Origin: Warburgia ugandensis
Lineage: Eukaryota; Streptophyta; Magnoliopsida; Canellales; Canellaceae
NCBI GenBank assembly: GCA_035236585.1
Contig: CP141135.1
Location: 4,436,001-4,500,000, forward strand
Reading direction: 5' to 3'
DNA: 64,000 bases
Below the pieces are notes generated by a model. The model searched no databases. It had not been told where the DNA came from and saw nothing but the letters and a program-made list of their open reading frames with translations. This document shows positions 12,101 to 22,639 of the stretch, in pieces (the stretch's first letter is position 1; the number at the start of each line of letters is the position of its first letter). A program made the position numbers and the translations under genes.

Positions 12101-12763
12101 TAGGAGTGGAGCATGAGTCAAGATTGATAACCAAGAGGTCCCCATGAGAGACCACTTCCGATACTTAGGATCATTGATCCATGAGAGTGGAGAGATTGAG
12201 AGGGAGGTTACCTCGAGAATCCAAGCGGGTTGGAACAAATGGAGATGTGCATCGGGGGTTTTATGTGATCGGCGGGTGCCACTCAAACTAAAGGGAAAAT
12301 TCTATAGGATGGCTATAAGGCCGGCCATGCTCTATGGATCGAGTGTTGAGGCGGTTAAGGAACATCATACTCATGAGGTGAGTGTTGCGAGAAATGAGGA
12401 TGTTGAGATGGATGAGTGGTAAGACAAGAAAGGATAGAATTAGAAATGAAAATATTAGAAGAAATTTAGGGATAGCACCAATAGGTAACAAGATGAGGGA
12501 GATTAGACTTAGATGGTTTGGACATGTTCAAAGGAGGCCAACAACGGCACCAGTTAGAAGGAGTGAGGCAATACAAGTTGAAGGTTCTAAAAGGGCAAGG
12601 GGAAGGCCCAAAAGAACGTGGATAGAAGTGGTGAGGAAAGATTTAAAAACTTTGGGACTAAATGAAGCCATGGTATTTAATAGAGTGGAATGGAGGAATA
12701 AGATTCATGTGGCCGACCCCTAATTGGGATAAGGTCTTGATGATGATGATGATGATGATGATG
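9175..12763 (+). mobile_element. RTE-clade LINE copy B, full length (3.59 kb), dead
   Basis: A complete element inserted in copy A. A 15-bp target duplication, AATACTAAACGATCA, flanks it at 9160-9174 and 12764-12778. The order is the ACTCCGCC start, hairpin monomers (9240-9590), the leader and then the endonuclease (about 9880-10300: IACIRETNWKG, IISAYAPQVGL). Reverse transcriptase follows (11162-11950: KMKSGKAIGHDGIPIEVWK, then [12 protein letters not shown]). A C-terminal domain comes next (12380-12720: MLRWMSGKTRKDRIRNENI, TWIEVVRKDLKTLGLNEA, NKIHVADP). It ends in a (GAT)n tail, as expected for RTE. The frame is broken many times, and the expected FADD catalytic box near 11950-11975 is frameshifted, so the copy is inactive. 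Confidence 0.93.
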
Positions 12764-14976
12764 AATACTAAACGATCAATGTGTAAGGATTGTAAGGTGA
12801 TATCCGGTTAGAGTTTAACTTCACAACATAAGTTAATGGTTACGGATATCCATATCAAAAGATGGAAGAAAGGAAATGAACTTAATAGGTATCCAAAAAC
12901 TAAGTAGTGGAAATTAAAAGGAGAAAAAATAACCTCATTCAAAAATAAGTTGATGGTAGAAGGAAATTGGAACTATGAAACAGAAGTAAATACTATGCGG
13001 ATTAATATTGCTGAGTCCATTAAGAAAGTGGCAAAAGATGTCTTAGGAGTATCTAAAGGTAAAAGACAATTAGTAAAGGAAACATGGCGGTGGAGTGAAA
13101 CAGTGCAAAAAGTTATTAAAGAAAAAATGATGTGTTTTAAAGCATGGCAGAATACTAAAAAAAATAAAAACTATGAACAATATCAGAATGCTAAAAAGGT
13201 TGCTAAGAGAATAGTAAGTGAGGCTAAATTTAAAACATATGATGAGCTCTATAATAGACTAGGAACAAGAGAAGGTGAGAAAGATGTGTTTAAACTTGCA
13301 AAAATAAGAGAACAGATGGGTAAGGACTTAGATCATGTTAGGTGCATTAGAAGTGATGATCAAAGGGTGTTATTCAAAGATGATGAGATCAAACAAAGGT
13401 GGGAAACGTACTTTCAAATTGTTAAATGACAATGACTCTGAGAATATAGGGATTAAAAATACTATAAATATAAATAACATTGGATACTTTAGATATGAAA
13501 GTAGGATTAGAACACCTAAAGTGAATGAGGCCTTGAAAAAGATGAAATCAGGAAAGGCCATGGGGCCTGATGGTATACCAATAAAGGTTTGAAAGCATAT
13601 GGGAGATATTGGAGTAATTTGGTTGACCAAGTTGTTTAACAAGATTATAAAATCAAAGAAAATGCTTGATGAGTGGAGGAAAAGCTCTATTGTACCAATT
13701 AATAAGAATAAAGGAGACATCCAGAGTTGCACTAATTATCGAGAGGGATCAAACTTATGAGCCACACTATGAAACTTTTTGAAAGATTGAGAAAAAGCTA
13801 CAACATGAGACAAGTTTATTGGAGAATCAATTTGGTTTCATGCCTGGGAGGTCTACCATGGAAGCTATTTTCTTACTAAGACAATTGGTAGAGAAATATA
13901 GGGAGAGAAGGAAAGACCTCCACATGGTCTTTATCAACTTAGAGAAAGCTTACAATAGAGTCCCTAGAGAGTTAATATGGAGGGTGTTGGCAAAGAAAAG
14001 GGTTTCACAGGGGTATATAAATATAATTAAAGATATGTATGAGGGAGCGGTAACAAATGTTAAGACCACTAGTGGCGAGACCAGTGATTTTCCTGTCACT
14101 GTAGGATTGCACCAAGAATCAACATTGAGTTCATACCTTTTGACTTTGATTATGGATGAGTTAACAAAACATTTGCATGAGGAGATTCCCTAGTGTATGC
14201 TATTTGCAAATGATATAATCTTACTTGATGAGACGATGGAGGGTGTAAACATAAAGTCAAAGTTATGGAGAGAAGCATTAGAATCTAAAAGATTTAAAAT
14301 TAGCCAAACTAAGACAAAATATATGAAATGCAATTTTAGCAAGGAGAAAGAGTGGAACACCAATCAAGATTGATAACCAAGAGGTCCCCGTAAAAGACCA
14401 CTTTTGGTACTTAGGATCAATGATTCATGAGAGTGGAGAGATTGAGATAAAGGTTACCTAGAGAATCCAAGTGGTTGGAACAAATGGAGATGTGCATCTG
14501 GAGTTTTGTGTGATCGATGGGTGTCACTCAAACTAAAAGAAAATTTCTAAGGGATGGCCGTAAGGCCAGCCATGCTCAAAGGATCACAGTGTTGGGCAGT
14601 TAAGGAATATCATGCTCATAGGATGAGCATCGCAAAAATAAGGATGTTGAGATGGATGAGTGGTAAGACAAGAAATGATAGAATTAGAAATGAAAATATT
14701 AGAGAAAATTTAGGGGTAGTACAAATAGGTAACAAGATGAGGAAGATTAAACTTAGATGGTTTGGACATTTTAAAGGAGACAAAAACGACACCGGTTAGG
14801 AGTGAAGCAATACAAGTAGAAGGTTCTAAAAAGGCAAGGGGTAGGCCCAAAAGAACGTAAATAGAAGTTGTGATGAAAGATTTAAAAACTTTGAGACTAA
14901 ATGAAGCTTTGGTACTTAATAGAGAGGAATGGAGGAATAAGATTCATGTGGCCGACCCCTAATCGGGATAAGGTCT

Positions 14977-15007
<31 letters not shown>

Positions 15008-15009
15008 AT
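12764..15009 (+). mobile_element. RTE-clade LINE copy A, 3' portion
   Basis: Continuation of copy A after copy B. Open stretches include 12950-13429, 13335-13592 and 13819-14193 (reverse transcriptase: [37 protein letters not shown]). The catalytic box reads FAND (near 14207) instead of FADD. The C-terminal domain (14554-14799 onward) has stops and the element ends in (GAT)n. The C-terminal MLRWMSGKTRNDRIRNENI block matches copies B and C. Confidence 0.9.
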
Positions 15010-15290
15010 ATATATATATATATATATTCATTTGCAAGTAAGAAGAGAAAATAATGAAAATCATCTTCAACTTCTTTACTTATGTAAACCTACCAAAACA
15101 TGCATCAACCATTGACATTCCCACAAGCTAAGCTGTTCCCCATAAGCGATGCACTACATTCGATCCTAAGCGCAGCGGAAAATGGGCAAAGGATGCTAAG
15201 GTGTTGCTTGGGAAGCGATGATACATCGAATCCCTTATGTAGTGGAAAATGAGCAAGGGCCTCTCGAGCGTTCCCTCAAAAGCGACATGC
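15010..15290 (+). mobile_element. RTE LINE copy D, resumed 5' leader, truncated
   Basis: Begins with the (AT)n-ATTC duplicated target. It continues with the second arm of the interrupted hairpin (GAAAATCATCTTCAACTTCT), then the TGACATTCCCACAAGC leader and two CATTCGATCC-type repeats, as in copies A and B. RTE homology stops at about 15290, where the sequence switches to the hAT gene's upstream region. Confidence 0.75.
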
Positions 15291-17880
15291 CCCCAACTCC
15301 AAGCGACTTATTGCGCCTTGAGCTTTCTACGCCCCCAACTCCAAGCGCACTATAAGTGATTTAAAACCCTCATTTTTTCCATATCTACTTCTTTTCTCTT
15401 CCCAATCTTCCTTTCTTCTTCTTGCTACTATTTCCATCTTCCATTGGTGGTCAAAGCCTTCTTACAGTAATTGAAGGTAAGAAATTACAGATTTACATTA
15501 AGTTTTTCTCTATTATTCCTTTTCTGGAAAAAAAAAAAAAAAAAAAAGGGTAAAAACAGTGCCATTTTTTCATTTTTAATGATCAATGCTTGATTTTTGT
15601 CATTATATCTACACTCTAATGCTAAAAACAAAAACTCCATCTCATCATTTTCATTTTTCTCATAGATTTAATGTATTATTTACTTTTTTCAGTTTCTGAA
15701 TTTTTTTCCAAAAATTGTCTTATATATCAGTAATTGTTTATTCTCTGTTTTTTTGTGAAATACATCCATATGTTCTTATTATATGGCTAAAAACAACATT
15801 TCCATGGTGTTGTTTCACTTTTTTTTTACCTGTTTTTCTTTTTTTTTCATTATTTTCAGTGAAAACCATAAAATACATAGATACAGTATGGTTTTTTTTG
15901 TTTATGTTTGTTTTTGCAATAAATGTATAAATGTTTCGATTATGATACTGAAATTAACAATTCCATATCAGTGTTTTCATATTTTGCATGTTTTATTTAT
16001 GTTTTCTTTCTTTTTTTGTTACTTTCTTCTAAATTAAATATATTACTGATTTTTTGTTAATTTCAGTACTATTGCTAAAAGAATCATTCTAATGCTAAAA
16101 AATGGCAATTCCACATCATACTTTATATAATTTGTATGGTTTTTTTTTATTGCTTTTTGCTTTTTTTGTTAAAAAAAAAAAAAAAGTGTGGTTTCCATTC
16201 TAATGCTAAAAAATAATAAATCTATAACATACTTTTCATATTATCTATGTTTCTTTTAAAAAATTTTGTTAATTTTTTCTTTTTATTAACTTTGTTTATA
16301 GGGTTCTATTTAGGTTTCCATACTACCAGTCTAGAACTATAATATGTCTTCATCAATGGGTTCCAACAATGAATCGTCCAAATTAATGGATCTAGGATGG
16401 GAATATGGAGAGTCAAGGGATCCAAATGACAAAAATTTGGTTTGGTGCAAACTATGTGGGAACAGGTATAGTTGTGAAATATTTATACTGAAACAACATT
16501 TGACAGACAGTCATAAAAATGCTCTCTTGTCAGTCCTGAGATATCTAAGAAGATATTAGAATAAATCAAAGAAGAAAAAAGAGAACAGAGAGAGAATAAT
16601 AAAGGAGAAAGAGAGGAAAATGAATTTATTTGGCTTGCACAATGATGATGATGACGAGGTGGAAGAGATTGATAGTACTAGGACTGGTAGTATTTCCACT
16701 GGAAGCAAGAAGCACAAGGGAAAAACACTCACGAAAAAACAACAAAGGGGCCTATTGACTATCTCTTTGATCCAAACCCTGAGGCCCAAGGTAAAGTTAA
16801 GGCACCCATGCAATAGACAACAACAAACAAAGCTTATAAGAAAGAGTTTAGGATAAAAGTGTACGATTACATGGCCCCTTGGTTCTATGAAAATAGCATT
16901 ACATTCAATGCTGCCCATTGTCATTTCTTTCAGACCATGTTGGAGGCAGTTGTGCGAAATGGTCCAAGTATGTGTCTTATACTTTTACAATTAATAGTTT
17001 AATATTTGCTTTAGCTTTTTACCTATTCTTACAATCTTATAATCTTATGTCACTAAGGTTTCAAGGCACGCTCGTATCACAAGTTACAGGTGAGTCTTTT
17101 TCAGAAGCAAATAGAAAAGACAAAAGAATACATAGAACAGCATAAATCTGATTGAGTTATATATGTGTTCAGTGTTATTTTTCTCACCCTTGTATAATCT
17201 TCCCAAGGTGACACTAAACGTCTTGCAAGCAATTTCATTTATGCTTTTAAAGTATGGGTGCTCCATTATGCCGGATCGGTGGACCGACAGCAAGGATCGC
17301 ACCCTTATCAACTTTTAGGTGAGCAGTCCAACTGAGACAGTTTTTTTGAAATCTATTGACTGGTCTACACATGCCAAGAGCGCAAACTAAATACTTGACA
17401 TACTGGAAAAGGTGATAAATAAAGTTAGAGAGAACAATATGATTCAGGTAATTGTTTGGTTTCATATCTATAATCTGTTAAGTATTTAACTTGTTTATGA
17501 TGCAAGTTAACCCTCTATAATTACCTTTATCTATTTTAAGTCATAACCGACAATGCCTCCAACTACGTGTCTACATGAAGGGAATTAATGGTGAGGAGGC
17601 TACATTTGTATTGAACCCCTTGTGCAACACACTACATAGATCTTATGTTAGAGAAAATAGGCAAATTGTCAAGTGTGAGAAGATTCACAAAGAAAAAAGA
17701 TTTGGTCAAGCCTGCAGTGACGCACTTCGCCACAAACTTCTTGAATTTAAAAAGCATTCATAACTTAAAGACAAAGTTGAGGGCAATCTTCCATTGTTCG
17801 GAATGGATGAACAATAAAGGCCAAAAAGGCCTAAAGGTAAAAGAGTTAAAAGTAGTATGCTAAGACAATGCGATATCATA
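15290..17880 (+). pseudogene. hAT-superfamily transposase gene, decayed
   Basis: A BED-type zinc-finger reading frame starts at the ATG at 16344. It reads LGWEYGESRDPNDKNLVWCK, then LCGNRYS, with a distal LKQHLTDSH, giving the C-x2-C and H-x4-H pattern. Further transposase blocks follow in shifting frames. They are GPIDYLFDPNPEAQ (about 16745) and MAPWFYENSITFNAAHCHFF (about 16870), then GCSIMPDRWTDSKDRTLINF (about 17250), ITDNASNYVST (about 17545) and PAVTHFATNFLNLKS (about 17720). This is the order of Ac/hAT-like proteins with DUF659. A leader intron is visible (donor 15477, AAG before GTAAGAAA; acceptor at 16301, TTTATAG). Stops and frameshifts make it a pseudogene. The terminal repeats and the 8-bp target duplication were not identified. 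Confidence 0.85.
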
Positions 17881-17889
17881 TAATGAAAA

Positions 17890-18284
17890 GAAGTGGGACA
17901 TCATGTACATAGGATGAATGTAGCCTAAATGAGGATGTTGAGATGGATGAGTAGCAAGATAAGAAAGGATAGAATTTTGAATGAAAATATTAGAAGAAAA
18001 ATAGAAGTAGCATCAACAAGTAACAAGATGAAGGGGTTTAGACTTAGATGGTTTGGACATGTCCAACAGAGACAGAAAACGGCATCAGTTAGAAGGAATG
18101 AGGCAATGCAAATTGAAAGTTCTAAAAGGGCAAGGGGAAGGCCCAAAAGAATATGGATAGAAGTGGTGAGAAAAGATTTAAAACCTTTGGGACTAAACAA
18201 AGCCATGATATTTAATAGTGGGGAATGGAGGAACAAGATTCATGTGGCCAAACCCTAATTGCAATAAGGTCTTGATGATGATGG
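17890..18284 (+). mobile_element. RTE LINE 3' fragment (copy E)
   Basis: Encodes the RTE C-terminal tail (MLRWMSSKIRKDRILNENI, RLRWFGHVQ, RGRPKRIWIEVVRKDLKPLG, NKIHVAKP) and ends in GATGATGATG. It is 5' truncated and directly abuts the hAT relic. Confidence 0.85.
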
Positions 18285-18340
18285 AACTTGTTGAACACTC
18301 TACATCAACTTCATAATGCTTCCTATACTAGAAACTACAT
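18285..18340. repeat. 56-bp duplicated flank, left copy
   Basis: Starts AACTTGTTGAACACTCTACA and is repeated with a few mismatches at 18461-18516, on the other side of a 120-bp RTE tail. This is consistent with a very long target-site duplication. Confidence 0.75.
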
Positions 18341-18460
18341 CAGAAAAGATTTAAAAACTTTGGGACTAGATGAAGCCATGATACTTAATAGAGGGGAATG
18401 GAGGAAAAAAACTCATGTGGCCGACTCCTAATTTGAATAAGGTCTTGATGATGATGATGA
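18341..18460 (+). mobile_element. RTE LINE very short 3' tail (copy F)
   Basis: About 120 bp: AAAGATTTAAAAACTTTGGG, ATGAAGCC, CATGTGGCCGACTCCTAATT, then GGTCTTGATGATGATGATGA. It is the last segment of an RTE element. The 56-bp direct repeats on both sides suggest an independent insertion rather than a duplication of copy E. Confidence 0.8.
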
Positions 18461-18516
18461 AACTTGTTCAACACTCTACATCAACTTCATAATGTTTCCT
18501 GTACTAGGAACCACAT
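18461..18516. repeat. 56-bp duplicated flank, right copy
   Basis: Second copy of the segment at 18285-18340. It starts AACTTGTTCAACACTCTACA. Confidence 0.75.
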
Positions 18517-19850
18517 TTGAAAATTTTGGATCTCCCAAGAGTAAAAATATTTTATAAAATCCTAAAGTTTTTTAGGAAGAGATTATTTATCTACGACATT
18601 TATTAAGTCTGCTAGACTCAAGATGGACCTCAATCTGTCATGCAATATCAGCATCACTAAAAGCTACAACAAAAACAAGACTTGGTCATCTAATATAAAA
18701 TAGATCTTCCTAGCACATTTTTCATCAATAATTGATTTATCATAAACCAGACTTTTATACAAGTCAGAATATAGTGGACGTGTTACAACTCAACCAATTA
18801 AATGGGAAATTCGAATGTCCTAATAAAGGTGCTCCCGCTGTAGCTGTATAAAGGGACCCAACAAAATGAGTTAGCTCAGATTGTAAACTGTCTTTTACAT
18901 AGTAACAGTTCCTTTCTAGCAAAAGACCATAAATTGCTGGAGTTGTAAATCAAATTTATCACTTTAACATGAAATAGTAATGAACTTTTCATGAAACCCT
19001 AGTGCAAAAGCATAAGTTGCAAGATAGAAGGAGTTTTACCTATTTCATCCTTGAAAATAAAGACTTTTTGAATTTCATCATTATGAGCGGAAACATAGAC
19101 TAGAAACTAGGAAACTGAACACATTGGCTGGCTGACTAAAGAAGAACCACATTGTTTTGTCAGTGCAGGAAAGATCTCAAGAAAGAACTGTCTTATTAGC
19201 TCGAATGATTTGAAAGCATTCTGTGAAGGACTAGTCAACCAATAACATTAACCATTTGGACACATATTCTCAGTAAAAACTTAAGAAGCTGCATACTGGG
19301 CATCTTTGTTAAAAGAAAGAAGTGTTCGGGAAACTGAAAGGCCAGAAGCCAAACATCCCAACAGATAGCTAATTTAGATTCTCCCAAGAAATTGAAGCAG
19401 CCTTCTCCCATACATAATATTGCTGAAGTCTGATGTAATCTAGCAGGCCACTCAGAGAGGAAAAGTACCAAAAAGTGGTCTTCGATGCAATTTCACAATC
19501 CCATCACCAATTGGCAAAAAGGAGATTCTTAGATTCTGGTAGTTGGATCAGGCTTTCAAGTTGGTGCCATTTCCTTCATCAGACAGTTATAGTCAGAACT
19601 ACAGACCAAGTACCAAGGATATGAGTCCAAGGTGGATATCAATTACTAAAAGAAGTTAGAAATGAATTCTCCTCCTCTTCCAAAGTAACAAGCTCCCTGA
19701 CTAAAGGTTTTATGCCACTTCCTTCCAAGAGTTTTGGTATAACTTTAGACAAGTTTATGCAGGCAACTGATGGAGTCTTAGTTCAATACTTCACGTACAA
19801 GATATTGTCTGAACTTTAGGGACATGCTGGAACTCACCACATCATCCATT
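18517..19850. other. Intron sequence, nothing recognised
   Basis: AT-rich, with no protein or element homology that I can recognise on either strand. Confidence 0.5.
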
Positions 19851-19868
19851 TAAGATTGTTCATTCTAG

Positions 19869-20002
19869 AAAGGGAAGCCCCGATGCACCAAGCTCCTGCC
19901 CATGTGGGGTCCGAGGAAGGGGTAGACCACAAGGGCCTATAGTATGCAGTTTTACCTTGCATTTTTGCAAGAGGTTGTTTCCACACCTTGAACCTATGAC
20001 CT
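19869..20002 (-). mobile_element. Au-type SINE, 5' truncated, with target duplication
   Basis: The reverse strand reads the SINE from GGTCATAGGTTCAAGGTGTG through GTGGTCTACCCC to a CTTCCCTT end. The flanks TAAGATTGTTCATTCT (19851) and TAAGATTATTCATTCT (20003) are a 16-bp target duplication with one mismatch. Confidence 0.88.
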
Positions 20003-20242
20003 AAGATTATTCATTCTGTCAAGTAAAATTATGCATAGTTGCAGGAAGTGTCTGTGAAGCAAAGCGTGTTGTAAGTCCTATTACCAGCACCGTGTTTTAA
20101 CTATTTCATTTTTATCCTATGTTATGTCCAATGAATGGGCCCCAAAAGGATTTGCTTAATACATCCTCTCAGCCACATGGCATTTGCATCCAAATTCCTT
20201 CAACTTCTAATTCTAATTAAGTCCTCCTCTACCAGCGATTCC

Positions 20243-20246
<4 letters not shown>

Positions 20247-20301
<55 letters not shown>
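20247..20301. repeat. (CT)n(CA)n microsatellite
   Basis: About 20 CT units followed by about 8 CA units within intron 1. Confidence 0.95.
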
Positions 20302-20454
20302 TTTATCTTCTTCAATCCTAATTATGCTCTTATTATAATCTTCTATCATTAGTTAACAAAGTGAGTCCCCTCAAGTATCATTATGTTCTCTCTTATTTTT
20401 TCTATTAACCTTTTATATTTATTGTTATATATGTTTGCTGTACAAAATCTTTGA

Positions 20455-20631
20455 AGGAGAGCCTTGGCGCAAAGGCAAAGTTGTCATTGTGTGACCTTGA
20501 GGTCACAGGTTCAAGGAATGGAAACAGGCTATTGTAAAAATGCAAGGTAAGGCTGCATACTATAGACCCTTGTGGTCCACTCCTTCTGCGGACACCACAT
20601 ACGAGGGAGCTTCGTGCACCGGAGCTGCCCT
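20455..20631 (+). mobile_element. Au-type SINE, full length, with target duplication
   Basis: A near-complete copy with A box (GCCTTGGCGCAAAGGC), B box (GAGGTCACAGGTTCAAGG) and conserved body TTGTGGTCCACTCC, ending CTGCCC. The flanks ATATGTTTGCTGTACAAAA (from 20430) and ATATGTTTGCTATACCAAAA (from 20633) form the target duplication. Confidence 0.92.
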
Positions 20632-21070
20632 CATATGTTTGCTATACCAAAAACCCCCAAAAAACAAGTTTGTCACATTATTATCCATTATGGCCACCAA
20701 CCAAGTATGACATGCAGCTGAACTTAACTGATTTAATTCTAACTGAAAGCAAAAGGAACCAAGTTCCTTCCTTCCATACCCCGTAACTTGAAGAATAATC
20801 ATCCAAATCTACAACAGCCCCCAATTCCACCCCAGCCTATAACGTGCTGAGATTACCTGATTCAGACTGACTACATCAACTTTCTGGTTTCTATTAACTT
20901 CATGGCCACAGATCTTTGGAGCAACCTACCAAAGAAGTGGATTAAATTCTTCAAGTATGTCCCACATACAAAAACTATTTAAACTTACATTGATCTTCTC
21001 AGACAAAATTATAAGATAAAATAACAGCCAACCATTCTAAAGCATTAAAAGAGAAAAGGGAGCAACTTAC

Positions 21071-21269
21071 ATATTCTCGAGACATTGGGATCTTCTTCTT
21101 GAATTTCATCAGCCGCTCTTAGTATTGCATCTATATCTCTATTCCCCAAAGCAGCAGGCACATTACCAGCAATGCCAGTAACAGGCCTCCCGAATGCATC
21201 AGCCCCAGCTCGCTCCCTCCGCAAAGCTGCCCGCACCAACCGGTCCCAATTTGTTTCCACTCGAGACAT
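21071..21269 (-). CDS. CALS9: Callose synthase 9-like, coding exon 1 with start codon
   Basis: Encodes the N-terminus of a membrane 1,3-beta-glucan (callose) synthase, which makes callose from UDP-glucose at the plasma membrane. It reads MSRVETNWDRLVRAALRRER, then an RP-x-x-GIAGNVP block and NRDIDAILRAADEIQEEDPN. This is the standard start of CalS9/GSL10 proteins, and the ATG is at 21269-21267. The exon ends after RI plus one base, at donor GTAAGT (21070-21069). Together with six downstream exons it gives 306 uninterrupted codons, about one sixth of a protein usually near 1,900 residues. The rest, including all membrane segments and the catalytic loop, lies left of the window. In Arabidopsis the GSL8/GSL10 pair act in pollen development and cell division. 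The CalS9 assignment rests on wording of the N-terminus and exon 5. CalS10 is the alternative. Confidence 0.95.
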
Positions 21270-21277
21270 TTTCTAGA

Positions 21278-21782
21278 CTGAAAGATGAACAAGGAAGCCT
21301 CATCAACGAAAACAGAAAAGCAAATCAATAGTGATGAAGCACATAGCACTTGACGAAGAAGAAGCTACTAGCAGAGTTACACAACCAGCTACAGGAAAAC
21401 CCTTCAACAAAGGCAACATAACGTTCTAAGTCAATTTCAATCAAGGAAGAAGAGATACCAAAAAAAGCAGCATTTTGACCAAAGAGTCAAAAATAAAACA
21501 TCCAATTAAGAAGTTCATTCTGACCAGGGGAAAGAAAAAATTGCAGCCGGAGATAGATTTCGCTTAAATTCAAAGTCAGTCAGCAAGGAGTTGATTTCAC
21601 CAAAAGCACCAAAAGAAGGCAAAAACATCCAATTCAAGTTCACTTAAACAAATTTGCATTTCTCCAGAACACGAAACCGCATACTAAATTCCAATCAAAG
21701 AACAGAAGAAGTCGCATATTCAGATATTTGAAAGACTGTCATCATACAGAGAAGTAGAAAAAAGTAACAAAGAAATTCTCAC
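21278..21782 (-). other. 5'UTR intron of callose synthase gene
   Basis: The donor is CTCGG before GTGAGA (21782-21781) and the acceptor is TCTTTCAG (21278), eight bases before the ATG. It is 505 nt long. A leader intron just upstream of the ATG is common in plant housekeeping-type genes. The borders are inferred from sequence only. Confidence 0.65.
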
Positions 21783-22110
21783 CCGAGCTTAGAAGATCAC
21801 AGACAATGAGTTCGGAAAAGGCAGAAAATGCTTGATCTCGATCAAAATCGAACTGATCTTAATCCAGAGAACAAGGATCCTTAAGCAAATCAGAGCATTT
21901 GCAGAAAAATAGATGGGAATTCAAAGGATTAGGGTTCTAGGGTTTTGAGGATAGAGAAACCAGAGTGGGAGCTTCCAATGAATGGCCGCGTTCCCGCTCC
22001 CCTAATCTTCGTCGAAAGGGAAACGAGAAAATAACGCGATGTTTTGATCTGATAGGATGATTTTAGAAAAGGTTTAACAAGATGGCAAAGCGATCGTCTC
22101 GCGCGACTTC
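21783..22110 (-). promoter_or_regulatory. Callose synthase 5'UTR exon and proximal promoter
   Basis: On the minus strand the stretch ending at 21783 looks like a plant leader. It contains AAACCCTAGAACCCTAATCC, including a telo-box (AAACCCTA, 21945-21938) typical of genes active in dividing cells. Upstream, 22000-22100 is locally GC-richer (CGCG and GCGATCG words). No clear TATA box is seen, so the transcription start is not fixed. Confidence 0.5.
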
Positions 22111-22576
22111 ATGCCAAGTTCCCTTGTAGCATGTGATGGGCCCACCTGAAAAATGATCCGAAACGTCCATTTGATCTGCTGGTTTTGGATGCCTTGTAAA
22201 CCAAAATCATGACTGTCGAAAGAGTTCGCATGAGAGTTACAGAAAGATTAAAACCATTTTGGGGAGGCTCCAATGCCCTAAAAAACTAGACCCATTCCCT
22301 GATTGCAGCCTAAGTTATTTTGTACTAAAAAATCGCAATCGTTGATTCTAAAAATTATGAAAAGAATTAGTGAAAACATTCTAATGGTGTGTTTTTTCAT
22401 GTGTAGCCTGCCCAACAATTACGAACAAGATGAATGACTAAGATCTTAAAAAAATATATGCCTAAATTTGAGCATCATATTAAGCTCATAAAAAGATCCT
22501 TAATTTAAGTTTAGGGGTATAGAGTGAGAAACCTAGAGAAAATGGGGGACACAAGTAGAAAAAAGGATGTATATAT

Positions 22577-22637
22577 CATTGCCCTTAGTGTATCATTCTA
22601 TCTGTTGTTGCCCTTGGTGTATCATTCTATCTGTTGT
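22577..22637. repeat. Tandem repeat, two units of about 30 bp
   Basis: Two adjacent copies of GCCCTTRGTGTATCATTCTA plus CTGTTGTT, nearly identical. No function is apparent. Confidence 0.85.
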
Positions 22638-22639
22638 TG

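Larger units (their letters stand above)
4259..21070 (-). other. Giant intron 1 of callose synthase gene (about 16.8 kb)
   Basis: Bounded by donor GTAAGT at 21070 and acceptor CTGCAG at 4259. More than half is foreign sequence: nested RTE LINEs (7640-15290), a hAT transposase relic (15290-17880), RTE tails (17890-18460) and two SINEs near 20 kb. Most of these lie antisense to the gene. The exons on both sides are undamaged, so splicing across this interval is inferred to work. Confidence 0.9.
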
